NCBI GenBank assembly: GCA_944474755.1
Contig: OX104117.1
Coordinates: forward strand, 79,894,926-79,958,925
Origin: Limnoperna fortunei
Lineage: Eukaryota > Mollusca > Bivalvia > Mytilida > Modiolidae
Length of the DNA: 64,000 nucleotides
Direction: 5' to 3'
Part shown: piece by piece, positions 48,901-60,100 of the stretch
Position numbering within the stretch: position 1 is the stretch's first letter
Layout of the letters: each line of letters begins with the position of its first letter
Made by a program: the position numbers and the translations under genes
The notes under the pieces: generated by a model
What the model was told of the DNA's origin: nothing
Database searches by the model: none
The model's input: the letters and a program-made list of their open reading frames with translations, nothing else

Positions 48901-49640
48901 CATTTTCGGATACCATTACATAATCAACTGTACTCTGCCCATGTACATTGTAGCAAGTGAACCTACCAAATATATCTCCGATACACCTTCCGTTCAAAAT
49001 ACGAAGTTGGTTGCCAATACATAAATCAAGCAACTCTTTCCCTCTTGTATCTAAAACAGTATCATAACTAACTCTTTGTTTTACAATGTTATCAACTTTA
49101 TAGTGATTATATAATGGAAGATACTTGGAAGTATCATTTAAGATTAAATCGGGTTCCATTGCAGTTCGTGCATTACAATCCCCACAAATAATAATATCTC
49201 CTTTTTGTTTATACTCCAAAATATCTTTTTCTATTAGATCAAGAATATCATATTTAAGATTTCGTGTATATGGAGAACTGGCAGGAGGAATATATACCGC
49301 ACATATAAATATATCAGATTGTAAATTAAAATGGTTCTTGTCTATTTGTATCCATTGATAATCTTTACATTTACTATTTAATATTTTAATATGTGGCTTT
49401 AACTCTTTTTTTCTTAAAATTGCAAGACCCCCATAATATCTTCCATTAGATGAAACATCTCTACATATTGGAAAATAGTCAAAATATTTCAATGTAATAG
49501 ATGTATTATAACCAGTGTGTGTTTCAGCAAGTACAACTATGTCATAGTTTTCTATTTCTTGCATAAAATCTGCATCGTACAGTTTATTTGTATCCTTCTT
49601 GATTAATCCACCAATATTATAAGTAATTGGAAACATGCTT
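45922..49640 (-). mobile_element. Non-LTR retrotransposon (LINE), intact ORF2, copy A
   Basis: Minus-strand element with an intact ORF2 (49636-46139), a roughly 200-bp 3' UTR, GGGCCC (45956-45961), AATAAA and an (AATTTG)n-like tail ending near 45922. The 5' end lies almost at the ORF2 start codon, so it is either 5'-truncated just before ORF2 or has a very short leader. It abuts copy B head to head. Confidence 0.88.
46139..49636 (-). CDS. LINE ORF2: endonuclease-reverse transcriptase, 1165 aa
   Basis: N-terminal APE-type endonuclease: VVLAETHTGYN (about 34-44), IICGDCNART (about 147-156) and a SDTHSKIVW end (about 262-270). Reverse transcriptase: KAKGIDLISNEMLK, YRGITITSNLGKL, ACFVDFKKAFDSVIH, LGVRQGDNLSPTLFKIFIND and the catalytic YADDIVIF. 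After a connecting region the C-terminus carries a CKKC...H...C knuckle (CSENKIEDEIHFLLKC). Length and domain order are full for a CR1/Jockey/I-group ORF2. No stop or frameshift interrupts 1165 codons, so the copy is young and may encode active protein. An in-frame stop lies upstream of the ATG at 49636. Confidence 0.93.
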   Translation of the reverse strand: MFPITYNIGGLIKKDTNKLYDADFMQEIENYDIVVLAETHTGYNTSITLKYFDYFPICRDVSSNGRYYGGLAILRKKELKPHIKILNSKCKDYQWIQIDKNHFNLQSDIFICAVYIPPASSPYTRNLKYDILDLIEKDILEYKQKGDIIICGDCNARTAMEPDLILNDTSKYLPLYNHYKVDNIVKQRVSYDTVLDTRGKELLDLCIGNQLRILNGRCIGDIFGRFTCYNVHGQSTVDYVMVSENVFSQILYFKVCDFNPTLSDTHSKIVWEILAKFLDKVPLKNNEQLKKAPAQYVWTENSSIRFQETLRSPEIHSRIDKFLTKCDTSDVQVSAIIDDFEHIIKSAADKSLKMPKFQNRKRKPKTKKWFDADLSKLKTKVISMGVLLSKFPKDPLIRGHYFKKYREYNKLKKCKYKNFKSQLISKIDSLYVNDPKQYWALINDLKTDKSETVENSIDPNTWVEHFRTLHSETCKNFELRLKKLNCLLNNKEQNHREFNELDYLITSKEVSSALTTAKNGKAKGIDLISNEMLKSGHTVLLPCLVKLFNLCFSNSYYPHSWAKGYIIPLYKSDDRNDPDNYRGITITSNLGKLFNNILNNRLDKFLREHNLIHQTQVGFTKHARTSDHCFIVKCLIDKYCSTKDGRLYACFVDFKKAFDSVIHAGLKVKLLEANIGTKFYNIIKNMYKKSEACVKINDSLTSYFPIHLGVRQGDNLSPTLFKIFINDLPSYLQNCHDSVQIQNEVLDCLMYADDIVIFSLSSEGLQDKLNKLEKYCDDWGMNVNIKKTKIIIFNKAGRTIKHKFLFKRYEIECVSSYKYLGIYFSASGSFAMAKYELQKKALKAFYKLRKDFLSLNPNIKTSLNVFDHTIKPILLYGSEIWGIVNLNNKKFKGTSGTHLSIDEYYKNFKGESLHIKFCKNVLGLNKKAVNHATLSELGRNPLHFDIIKALLKYLYRLENLSSEFPLLKDAFLCSKNLHYKGTSSWYSSAEKLLRVFDIKEDTFIYKKDKFGSILIQSLKKKYSSDWKEVNEKLKDGKLVTYLSLKTHFGIEKYLSIVKKYEYRKAICRFRVSSHRLMIETGRYNKIPRNDRLCKKCSENKIEDEIHFLLKCPLLNDKRAEIINLSNFKSKHYKQLSDSDKLLWILNNEDTDILNSVGKFLVDNMP

Positions 49641-50402
49641 ATTTTAAGCGTTCATTAAACAATTGTCTGAAGCAAAATTTTCTCAAAACTTGGGATAAAG
49701 CAAAATTATCTTATTTAGGCAAAGATGGCAAGCTCTGCACATTTTTCCTTCATAAAACTGTCTTTGGTACAGAAAATTATTTATCTGCTCCACTACATTC
49801 AGATAATAGAAAAACGCTAACAAAATTTCGTTTAAGTAACCATAAATTAAGAGTTGAGACTGGGCGCTATGAGCGACACATTAACAATCTTGGAAAACCA
49901 GAGTTCATTCCAAAACAAGAAAGATTATGTCAGAATTGCAATATGAATAAAGTGGAAGATGAACTCCATTATCTGTTAGAGTGCCCCAAACATAAGGTGA
50001 AACGTCAATCATTTTTAAACTGTTACTTTGAAATTTATCCAAATCTTAAGACACTAAATAATGAACAACTTTATATATGGATTATATCTGATGAGGAAAC
50101 AACTTTTGTTAATTCTTTGTGTATTTTCTTAAAGTCAGCAGTAGATAAGCAAAAGTCAGAATCAGATTAAACAAATAATTATATGTCTATTATTTTCATT
50201 ATTATTAATAATTGTTTATTTATCACTTAAATGATGTACTACTGTATTTTAGAGTTATCTCTCTTTATACATGAATATTGGAAAAGCTGGCTCTCTGCAA
50301 TTGATGTTTTTCTGTTTTGCTGTGATGAAAAAAATGTAATTATCTAATTAACATGCTCTGATGGGCCCTGTGATTAGGAAATAAAGATATTTGTATTTGT
50401 AT
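49641..50402 (+). mobile_element. 5'-truncated LINE, copy B
   Basis: Contains only the ORF2 C-terminus and 3' UTR with GGGCCC (50363-50368), AATAAA (50380-50385) and a (TTTGTA)n tail. Related to copy A but a different subfamily by sequence. Confidence 0.8.
49646..50170 (+). pseudogene. LINE ORF2 C-terminal fragment (copy B)
   Basis: About 175 open codons without the RT. Visible are KFRLSNHKLRVETGRYERH and the knuckle CQNCNMNKVEDELHYLLEC, equivalent to FRVSSHRLMIETGRY and CKKCSENKIEDEIHFLLKC of copy A. It is truncated at the 5' side where it meets copy A. Confidence 0.8.
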
Positions 50403-52589
50403 TGCCTGATGCTTTTTGTTGCACTAAAATAATTGGTTTACTTTAAAACATAGTAATATATAACTTAAAAAATAAAAATGGCTAATCCGCAACTATTCCA
50501 TTATAGTACCTTCGAACAAAACTTATTTTTTATAGATAACTTCACAAATTAATTACCCTAGATATTTTTCTTCTAAATAATAAATGGTCGTTTTCAGCTG
50601 AAAATGTGGGCGGGTAATATCTGCCCGCCCACATTTTCCACATTTGTCACAAAGAAAACGTTACTGACTTCATTAATACATAATTGAACTTCCTTTTTTG
50701 CCGATTTGGAAAGCCACGTTATAGAAAATAAGTCGCGCTGCTCGTCACGCTTTCTTTATAGAAAAAAACTGTGTGTTGAGCTTCAATAAATAAAAGAAGC
50801 TGGGTGCCGTGCTCTCATAATATAATAAATTGAAAAAATGCGTCGCGCTTTCCAATAGAAAATGCTATAAAAGTTGTCGCGCACTTTCACATAAAACGCA
50901 CACAATAAGTGTCGCAATCTCTTAATAATAACAAACTTAATACGCAGGGTGTCTCGCTTTCTAATAGAAAAAATAATGAGGGAAAAAATGTTTAAAACTT
51001 GAAAAACTGCGAGCAATTAATTTCCAAATTGAGGCCCCTTCTTCATAATTTTCAAAACATCTGGGTAGAAGGTAGAAAACCAAAGGAGTTGATTACATGT
51101 AAACAATAGGTGCCATCGTCTGCCAATTTTCTGAAAATATATGAACTTTCCAAGTCTGGAAAATTGATTAACGAATCTCCATAACTTGTAGCATTTTCCA
51201 AAGGCAGGGGTTCTGATTCCACGTTCGAACGTTATATCTCGTTACTACCTGTCAACTATGTATATAATTTTTGTTAATATACAGGTGTGGAAGTCACCGC
51301 CTGCCAGTGGAGACTGGTAGGTGGCATTGCCTCCACCTGCCAAAGAGAAAAATGTCATGTCAATACTAGAAAACGACAAACAATACTGACCCAGATACTG
51401 TCTTAGAAACCTTACTGTTTTTAAATTTAATCAAATATTCTCCTCTCGTCATGTTCTTCTATTAGAAGAACTATGCAGATTTATAAAAATAATAAATGTG
51501 AAAGTCCCTCCTAATTATCTCACATTCATGTATTAATGTAATATTATCTTCTCTGGAACTGCTTATTAGAATAAAAGTCATTCATTCAATGTGACTAAAA
51601 TGTTTAGTATTTTCGTAATTATCCTTGTTGGAAATCTTATGTCAAATGTCTTCTGTAATATTTGGCGCCGACCAGAAATTAAGTTGAAATCTAGTTCTAT
51701 AACATAAAACCTCACATTTCACGTTTATATTTATCATTTTCATCTTACTTTTACATTTTTTATTATTATTTGAAATGTGAGGTTTTATCTGTCAGTTGAT
51801 TTTTCTCGGAGCAAAATTGTTTCTGAAGTTCTGTATATTTTAACATGAGAAATATCATGAAACTAACATAAACACAAAGACTATACCTGTTTTCAATGAA
51901 TTAAACTATGCTCAATTAAATTATCCATGTTTGAAATATCGAGACGAAATTTTTCTGCGAGCTGACATTTTGAATTTCACGGTTAATCAACATTACGGAA
52001 TCAAGTTATATTTAATGGCGGAACGAATACAATTTGTCGCAATTCTAACAAATGGAAAATTCGTTTCGTCAAAAACGGAGCAATAAGATTTAATTTGGGT
52101 CAGCCATTATATGAAATGTGAGTTAAGTGACACTTAAAATAAAGCTTTAAACAGGACTTGAAAAATCTATGATACACCAAGATAAGACAATTTTTAGAAA
52201 ATTTAGATATTTTTCTTTAAGTTTTGCGCAGTTTGCATGGTTGTACAAACTTTTTCACATCAAACTTAACTTAAACATTCTTAAACATTAAACGGGAAAA
52301 TGCGTTTAAAGATGAAACCTCGAATTTCACTAAAAATATAAAACATCAATATCCGATAAAAAATGTTGAAAATAAACATGAAATGAGAGGTTTTATTAAT
52401 GGAACTAAGTTGACATCGAGATAAGAAGTCGTAACTTAAATTTTATATGATGTCTTTGTTTGAGTTCGATGTACGACTAGGACTATATTAGTCTGGTTCC
52501 CGGTCTATCATCTTTATATTTGTATATTCCGAAGGCATACTGAATATTACGTCGGGAACCAACCTAGGGCTATATATACACAGATCACA
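50403..52589. other. Non-coding, with small inverted repeats
   Basis: No gene seen. GAAAATGTGGGCGGG and CCCGCCCACATTTTC form a hairpin at about 50601-50638. ATAAAACCTCACATTTCA near 51706 pairs with TGAAATGTGAGGTTTTAT near 51772, and related GAGGTTTTAT words recur near 52310 and 52385. 52495-52565 has a GGTTCCCGG...GTCGGGAACC pair just before LINE copy C. Confidence 0.55.
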
Positions 52590-54148
52590 TATTTGTTATG
52601 AATAGTATTATAAACAAATACTTAAACATTGGTTGCAGGAAATTGTATACATGTTTTATTGATTTTAGAAAAGCATTTGACAGAATTGTGCATGCAGCTT
52701 TAATGGTAAAATTATTGCAAAGTAATATTAATAGTTTATTTTATAGAATATTGAAAAATATGTATTATAATGACAAACTATGTGTCCGAGTTGGATCAAA
52801 GGTCACAGAATTGTTTTCATCAGAGGTTGGTGTTCGGCAAGGAGACGTCTTGAGTCCTAATCTTTTTAAATTTTTTATTAATGATCTTTCAACAAAATTG
52901 GAAAACGAAAGTGAATGTCTTACTTTAAATGGAAAAAAAGTCCCTTGTTTACTATATGCTGATGACTTAGTTATTTTCTCAGATTCTAGTGTGGGACTTC
53001 AGAAAAAATTGGACATACTTTATAACTATTGCAGTGAATGGTGTCTAGAAATTAATCCAAGCAAGACAAAAGTTATTATCTTCAATAAGCATGGTCGTCT
53101 CCTTTCTGATAACTTCTCTGTGGGAAATGACATAATTGAGTGTGTTAAATACTATAAATACTTAGGAATTGTATTGTGTAATACAGGAAAATTTGATAAA
53201 ACTAAAAAAACACTTTATGATAAAGGGCTAAAGGCATGTTTCAAACTGTATAAAGATCTGAATTGTGCCTCACCACCAATAAAAACTATTTTACATATAT
53301 TTGATCATACTATTAAACCCCTGATTTTATATGGTTGTGAAAATTGGGGAATTGTTAATATAACACAAAAGAGAAGAAATATGTGTCTATTTGATATTTT
53401 TAAAGATTGGGATCAAGAAAAACTGAACTATAAATTTTGCAAGTACATCTTGGGTGTATCAAAATATTGTTTAAATATAGGAGTCTTGTCTGAATTGGGT
53501 CGTTTCCCACTATATGTGGATATTCTAACTCAATTATTTATGTATTGGCATAGACTTAAAAACTCACCATCTGATTTATTAACAAATGCTTATAGTGAAT
53601 ACAAAAAGATGGGAACTACAGATAGTTCATGGTATGCCAACATAATTTTCTTTGGTGGCAAGCTATAGTTAAATTTGGATATATGCAAAAATCTGACCAA
53701 AGGAAAATTCAAATCTCTTTTGAAAAAACATATAAGGAAATGTTTTTTGAAGCAGTGGAGTTTAATAAAAGACACATACTCAAAAGACCAAAATGGAAAA
53801 CTCTGTTCATACTTTAAAGCAATTAAGCCAATATTTATTGCTCCTGTATGAATTTAGAAGAAATTTTAAAAACTGATAAGAATATTAAATATAATATATA
53901 TGTATAATGTACCTTTATGTATAGAATTATACATGTACAATTTTAAAGTAAAATAATTGTCTCGCCACTCTCCTTCTACTGCCACCAAGGCTGATTTTTA
54001 TTAGTATTGTCATTTTTTTTTTGCCTAAATGTTTATGTGTATTCAACAATCATCATAATCATTGTTAATGTTTCTGTCTCTGTGTTTTAATTTGTGTGCT
54101 CTTATTGGGCCCCTTGATTGGGTAAATAAAATATTCTATTCTATTCTA
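52590..54148 (+). mobile_element. 5'-truncated LINE, copy C
   Basis: Holds the RT from the FIDFRKAFD block onward and a 3' UTR with GGGCCC (54107-54112), AATAAA (54125-54130) and a (TATTC)n tail. It lacks the endonuclease. Confidence 0.82.
52598..53817 (+). pseudogene. LINE reverse transcriptase fragment (copy C)
   Basis: 356 open codons (52598-53668) with CFIDFRKAFDRIVHA, VGVRQGDVLSPNLFKFFIND and YADDLVIFS, then the connecting region to SSWYANI. The frame breaks at about 53660 and related sequence continues in other frames to about 53850. The endonuclease is absent and the C-terminal knuckle was not seen. Clear relative of copy A but diverged. Confidence 0.85.
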
Positions 54149-57123
54149 TACTGGGAGAGTTCCCAGTGCTAGAACCACAGTCTGTCGTTTGGTGCGCAGA
54201 AGGAAAGCTCTCTCGTTGGGTAGCGGGGAATGGGTGTTGTAATTTCGGGTTATTGTACGGGACATCGTGGGTGACATATGTTGATATATTATAGGGAGAG
54301 GAACATTGTCAGATTGGCAGAAATATTTTATTATATAAGTAATAGAACAAAGACCAGCCTGAGTTATCTCCAATTATTTAAATCCAACAGCTACATCGCC
54401 TGTTTGCTGCGGTACGATTTGAATGTATAAATAAAACGAATTTATTATTGAATGAAGTAAAAGGCATTTAATGAAAGAATTTTGTATTGTCTTTTTATTG
54501 ATATTCTATTGAAATTCCCACCCGAGTAATTGTAGCGATATGTTACAGTATTTAAACTAACTCTTAATATTTAAACAAACTCTTAACGTACAAATACGAT
54601 TTTACTGGATCTGTTTTGTCCTTTAATAAGAAAAATAGACACGTTAGTTTGCTGGACAAATACAATCAAATTTGCTGTAGAGAGGGATAAGAAGGTGCTC
54701 TCTAAAAAGAGTGTAAGCAGATAACAAATAATAAAAACAACACATTAATTGGAAGAAAGAATGCGTTCTCGGGTTGCATATATAAATATTTTATTCGGGG
54801 AAAACATTATTTGACATCAAAGAGAACATTTAAATAGTTAAATAAATGAGCACGCAACATCACCTGAAAACCCCCCATTTCTTTTTAATTAAATTGGTTA
54901 CTTTTCATTCTCCCCTGTATAAAATTGTAATTGTTCAATAATCAATCATTAAACGTTTGATTGAATTTCAATTTTTAGAAAAATAAATAAGTGTTGTAGT
55001 ATGTAGTTATTTCTGTTACAATAAATTGAAAACAGACGTTGTATTTTATGAGTTAAAATGTGGATTAACTTAGTACAATTAAGTATTCTTTTCATTATAG
55101 TTACGCAAAATAATCGTAGGAATGTTTGTGTGCGCGTACTATGATTTTGTTCCGCTCTGTCATTTTCATATCTGAACACAATATCTCCCAGATAATAACA
55201 ACGGCGTCTTATGGACCAACGGTGATTTTTATTATTTCTGTTCATAAAAATGGAACAGTTCTTTTGTTGTATTATCTATTTAAAAGGGACGATTTTAAAA
55301 CGATAAACTTTTGTTTTTATTTACTAAACACTGGTGGTGAAAGTGAAATTATCACGGAAGAGCTGTTTAAAAGAAAATTTAAAATATTCCTTTCACAAAG
55401 TTTATCTAGAAATGTGCGCAAAAAGCGTTGAATTAAATAACTTATAAAAAAAGCTTATATACTACAAGGAACAGCATTTTTTAAGTAACGATAAGTGTTT
55501 GGACTACATAAGGCGATTGTAAGAAAATAAAAACGGATTTGTGAAGAATTCATTGACCCAAACTTATTATATGATTTAACAATAGGTTATACTTAACCTA
55601 ATTGTCAATTGAATTTCATGCAATACACAACAAAGAATGTGGTTTCTAGTTATTTACAGTACAAGTGAAATTTCCACGGAAGCAATAATACCACGTCAGA
55701 ATGGTAAGTTTGTCATTTCTACATTACAAATAAATTTTAATGCAATATAAATTGTATCTCTATTTGTCTACTTTCTAAATGAATGGAATTTTAATGCCCC
55801 GGAGAGGTTAAATTTTTGATAGTTTAAGTCCACACTGCTAAGACTTTAAAACCTTGAGATATAAAATATACTATTATACAGTTATAACAAATACCTTGGT
55901 AGCCCGAATACTTACATACATAAGGAATAAATAATTCCAAGATAATTTTAACTTTAAGAATTCATCTTTGATTTAGTTTCTTATATATGTTAACAATGTC
56001 TGCAGTATTTACTTGGACGGCATATTTTTCTTTTCCGGCATTTAGTTAACATAACTTTTAGTTTTCTTATTGAACTATTAACGTTGAAATGGAGCAACTA
56101 GTTTCGGGGCCCAACGCCATAAAAATTTTCTTTGCTGAGAATTTTGTTATTCTCAATTTCATCCAATCAAATCTTTCCCTTTCCCTTGTTGTCATGGTAA
56201 TTGAGTAAATTCTCATGCTGAGCAAAATATTTTTACTCAGAAAGGTTTTATGGCGCCCAGGCCAGGACTTTTAAGAATGCTTATAAGACAATATCATAGT
56301 GATTAAAATACAAAAAAGGGTAACAATGAAAGAACAGATTATCTGGGGATGGAGGTTAGTTTGAATTTGATTTTAACGCCACTCTCAGCAATTGTTCGGT
56401 TATATTATGGTCCCCAGGTTTTTTTATTGGGAGAAAGACCCGCAAAAACCCAAGACCTTCAGGAGGCAGAAAAGTCTATAAGGATTAGAGTCGCGCATAC
56501 CCTGCTTGCAGTAAGACTCGATTTAAGTTTTGACAAGCTGGTGATCAATAGTATACGATTTACTGTCTTAAAACCTCGACCTCCGAGGTCCTCTAAAAGA
56601 ATAGACACATCATACGCGTAACAAGACAACTCGACCGCCGTTGTCCTCGGAAAGAAGAGAAACATCACACGAGTAACTAGACAACAATGCTCATTAACAA
56701 AAAAAAGATTTATAGATGACACAACACGCGCACATCCCACCCAATGGTATAATCGTCCGAAGAGCCTTTTGCTTCATGTGGCTGCACACTTATGTAAAAA
56801 ATAAGGAGAATTATGTAAAATAAAAAATAAAAACAGTATTCCATGGGGCCTTAACCATGGACGCACATAATGTTAACATCAGATATTTTTTTGTGGATAA
56901 TTTTGTAGTTAAAATGTCATAAAGTAATTTTATTGTTCTTTTATCACGTGTGAAATTTCCAAAAGGTCCACTTGATTTAAATTGTTTATGATAATCACAA
57001 TTTAAATCCGTGGTATCCGATATCTCTAGCTTCTTCCAAAGAAGGTGACTTTAATATAAATGTTTGTTCAGCTATATTACAAAATTTCCAAGAATACAAA
57101 AACATTATTCCATTTTTTTTCAG
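54149..57123. other. Intergenic or upstream intron of the RADIL-like gene
   Basis: No convincing exon. Short open frames at 55126-55431 and 56349-56621 have no family signature. 57108-57123 is a good polypyrimidine tract and acceptor (TTTTTTTTCAG), implying at least one exon upstream. Confidence 0.5.
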
Positions 57124-57154
57124 ATTAAACAAGTTTCAAATTCCAATAAGAACA

Positions 57155-60100
57155 ATGTTCGAAAGAATGGAACCCCATGATTGGAAGCGCAGTCGCATTC
57201 CACGAGACTTAGAATACATGAGTGATGCAAGTCCTACAGATTATGAGATATACTCACCGGTCTCACTTTTCTTTGAAGAACGCGAGATAAGAAGGACAGT
57301 CATTTACCAGGGGCGGAAACGTAAGGTTTTTGTAGACGATAACTGTGCCAGTGAACTATCCACAGACCACTTCAGCCCTGGAGTACTAAAGATATTTGGC
57401 GAGACAATTGTTCCTGGAGTTGAGTACAAGAGTGTCTTAGCATCGTTTAGGTCAACCGCTCAAGAACTTGTTAAGCAAGCTTTAGATAGGTATGATGTCC
57501 CTCCACAAAAACATGGCGACTACTATCTTTGTGATGTTGTAGGAATTGTTAACAGTTCTTCAACAGAAGACACTTACAAAGATTTTAATAAGGTTTCTAA
57601 ATGGCAGACTAAATGCTGCAGAGTTCTCTCAGATCAGGACCGCCCACTCTTGCTTCAGAACTTTTGGAGACCGGCAGATGGTCTAAGCAGACGGTACGAA
57701 CTGCGACGGAAATCAGACTTTTCAAATTGTATACAGGGTGATGATACGTCTGGTCTAAATGAAAATGCGAGGAAAATTTCTATATCAAAACTCCGACCGG
57801 GTGCAATTCCATATGGACCACAAATACACAAACACGATAAATTTGCAGATGATTTAAACATTAATTCAAACATCAGGTCTCAAAGCTGGGTAGCTAAAAA
57901 ATTAGAGTGCAATAAAGTCATAAATAGTTTGGATTTAGATGTAAACATAGCATCGAATTCGCTGAAATCCCCAAAAGTGCAACACAGACAAAAATCATCA
58001 GACTTGCCCCCATCTTCAACTTTACAGAGACCATTTTTGTTAACAATACGTGGATATGATGTCCGCAAGGATTCATTGTGTCATACTATATGTGCCAAAA
58101 ATGTCCTTATATGCAATAACAAAACATCTACTTCAGATTCACAAAGAATAGTTCTACATGCACCAGACATTCAGCCTCGACATTGCTATCTCCATTTAAA
58201 ACGAACATCTAGCCAGAACGACAACGAATCATATAGCTTCACTTTAGATGTTGAAGGAACACCGACGTCAACACTTTATGTGAATGGGCACCCGGTAATA
58301 GCTAAAACCACAATGCATCCCGGGGATATTTTATCACTTGGAAAATATTATATGTTGCTTTTCAAAGACTTTTCATTAGGGCATGATATACCTCTACAAC
58401 TACCATGGATAGGAACAGATGATATTTTCGAAGAATCGCCGAGACAAAACAGTAGTACTATGTCTACGTCACAAAGGAACTTCATGCCAGTGATAGCACA
58501 AAATATTGTCCCTTTACTCCAAATTACACAGGACGATAATACATCAATTTCAACGATGGAATCAAGCGGTGAACGATTTAGATTTGCTTATTCTCGTGAA
58601 AAAGAGGAGGACCTTATGAAAGCTATCGGAGTCATTGTCAGACAGAACTATTTAAGTTTTCCACTGGCTCCAGCCTACTTGTACAGCATGTGTATTGAGT
58701 ACTCCTGTAAACGGTTTGACCTTCACCACATCCGGAACCTATTGCTTAGAATAATTGGAGTGGTACGAGAGAGTATTGCTGTATGTATTTATATGTCCGT
58801 TGTGTACTGTAGAAATAATATGGTGCTGGCAACTAGAATAAGTGGTTTTAAAACAAAAGCGTTATTTTACCACTGCTTACTTCAACTTGTTTTAATCGTT
58901 GGGTAGTCTCTTGTGACATTAATCGTTGGGTAGTCTCTTGTGACATTAATCGTTTGGTAGTCTCTTGTGACATTAATCGTTGGGTAGTCTCTTGTGACAT
59001 TAATCGTTGGGTAGTCTCTTGTGACATTAATCGTTGGGTAGTCTCTTGTGACATTAACCGTTGGGTAGTTTCTTGTGACATTAATCGTTGGGTAGTCTCT
59101 TGTGACATTAATCGTTGGGTAGTCTCTTGTGACATTTTTCGTTGGGTAGTCTCTTGTGACATTAATCGTTGGGTAGTCTCTTGTGACATTAATCGTTGGA
59201 TAGTCTCTTGTGACATTAATCGTTGGGTAGTCTCTTGTGACATTAATCGTTGGGTAGTTTTTGTGACATTAATCGTTGGGTAGTCTCTTGTGACATTAAT
59301 CGTTGGGTAGTCTCTTGTGACATTAATCGTTGGGTAGTCTCATGTGACATTGATCGTTGGGTAGTTTTTGTGACATTAATCGTTGGGTAGTCTCTTTTGG
59401 CATGAAGAGAAAAGTATACCCAAACTAATTCGATGACAAATTCCAATAAGATATCCAAAAAGAATAGTGTAGCAATGTTATAAATTTATTGTTTCGATGT
59501 CTAAAGAATACTATAGTCTGTTTGACCCCATTTAACCCATTGTTTAACGTTTTCACGGCATTGAATACTAGTACACGGTGTCATTCATTATCAAACTAAT
59601 TTGGAGGTCTGTCATTAATAAACTGAAACGCGACCCCCACAGTGCTCAAGGTCATATAAATGGAACATCAGTATCGCGGGGAAAAGATGACCGAGAAAAT
59701 AGACTTAACAGTTAGTTAATGTTTAAAGACACCTCGCACGCTCATCAAAAACTAAAATTCTTAATTAGTAGATGACGATTTCATTCTGAAAGGGGAAGGG
59801 GCTGACAGATATATTCAGGCTCACATGATAAATGGAAATAAAATTTCATTAACGTGGAAAATAAATATTGTGATCCAAAAATGTTAGTTTTGTTGGATCA
59901 CTTCGTCCGCCAGCTTAATATAGAATCTGGAACTGTCTTATAAAACCCAAACAAAATCGTGTAGTTTCCACTCTGAAAAAGCTACACAGTCACACAGATA
60001 CAATGTAGCGGTCTACAAATATTTTCAGAAAATCAGAATGGATCTGTAAGCAATATTATACCGTTGCGTGCATATAGTTTCGTTTTGAGGTGGGACAACT

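Noticed and set aside
55126..55431. 101-codon frame as a gene
   Set aside because: AT-rich chance frame with no motif, splice or promoter context.
58781..58906. Exonic continuation of the RADIL-like frame to 58906
   Set aside because: A GTATGT donor at 58781 follows the last conserved residues, and dilute-domain sequence resumes in later exons.
58848..59283. Repeat-protein frames on both strands (MSQETTQRL and CDINRWVVS repeats)
   Set aside because: Products of the 27-bp minisatellite, which lies in an intron; unit length a multiple of three keeps both strands open.
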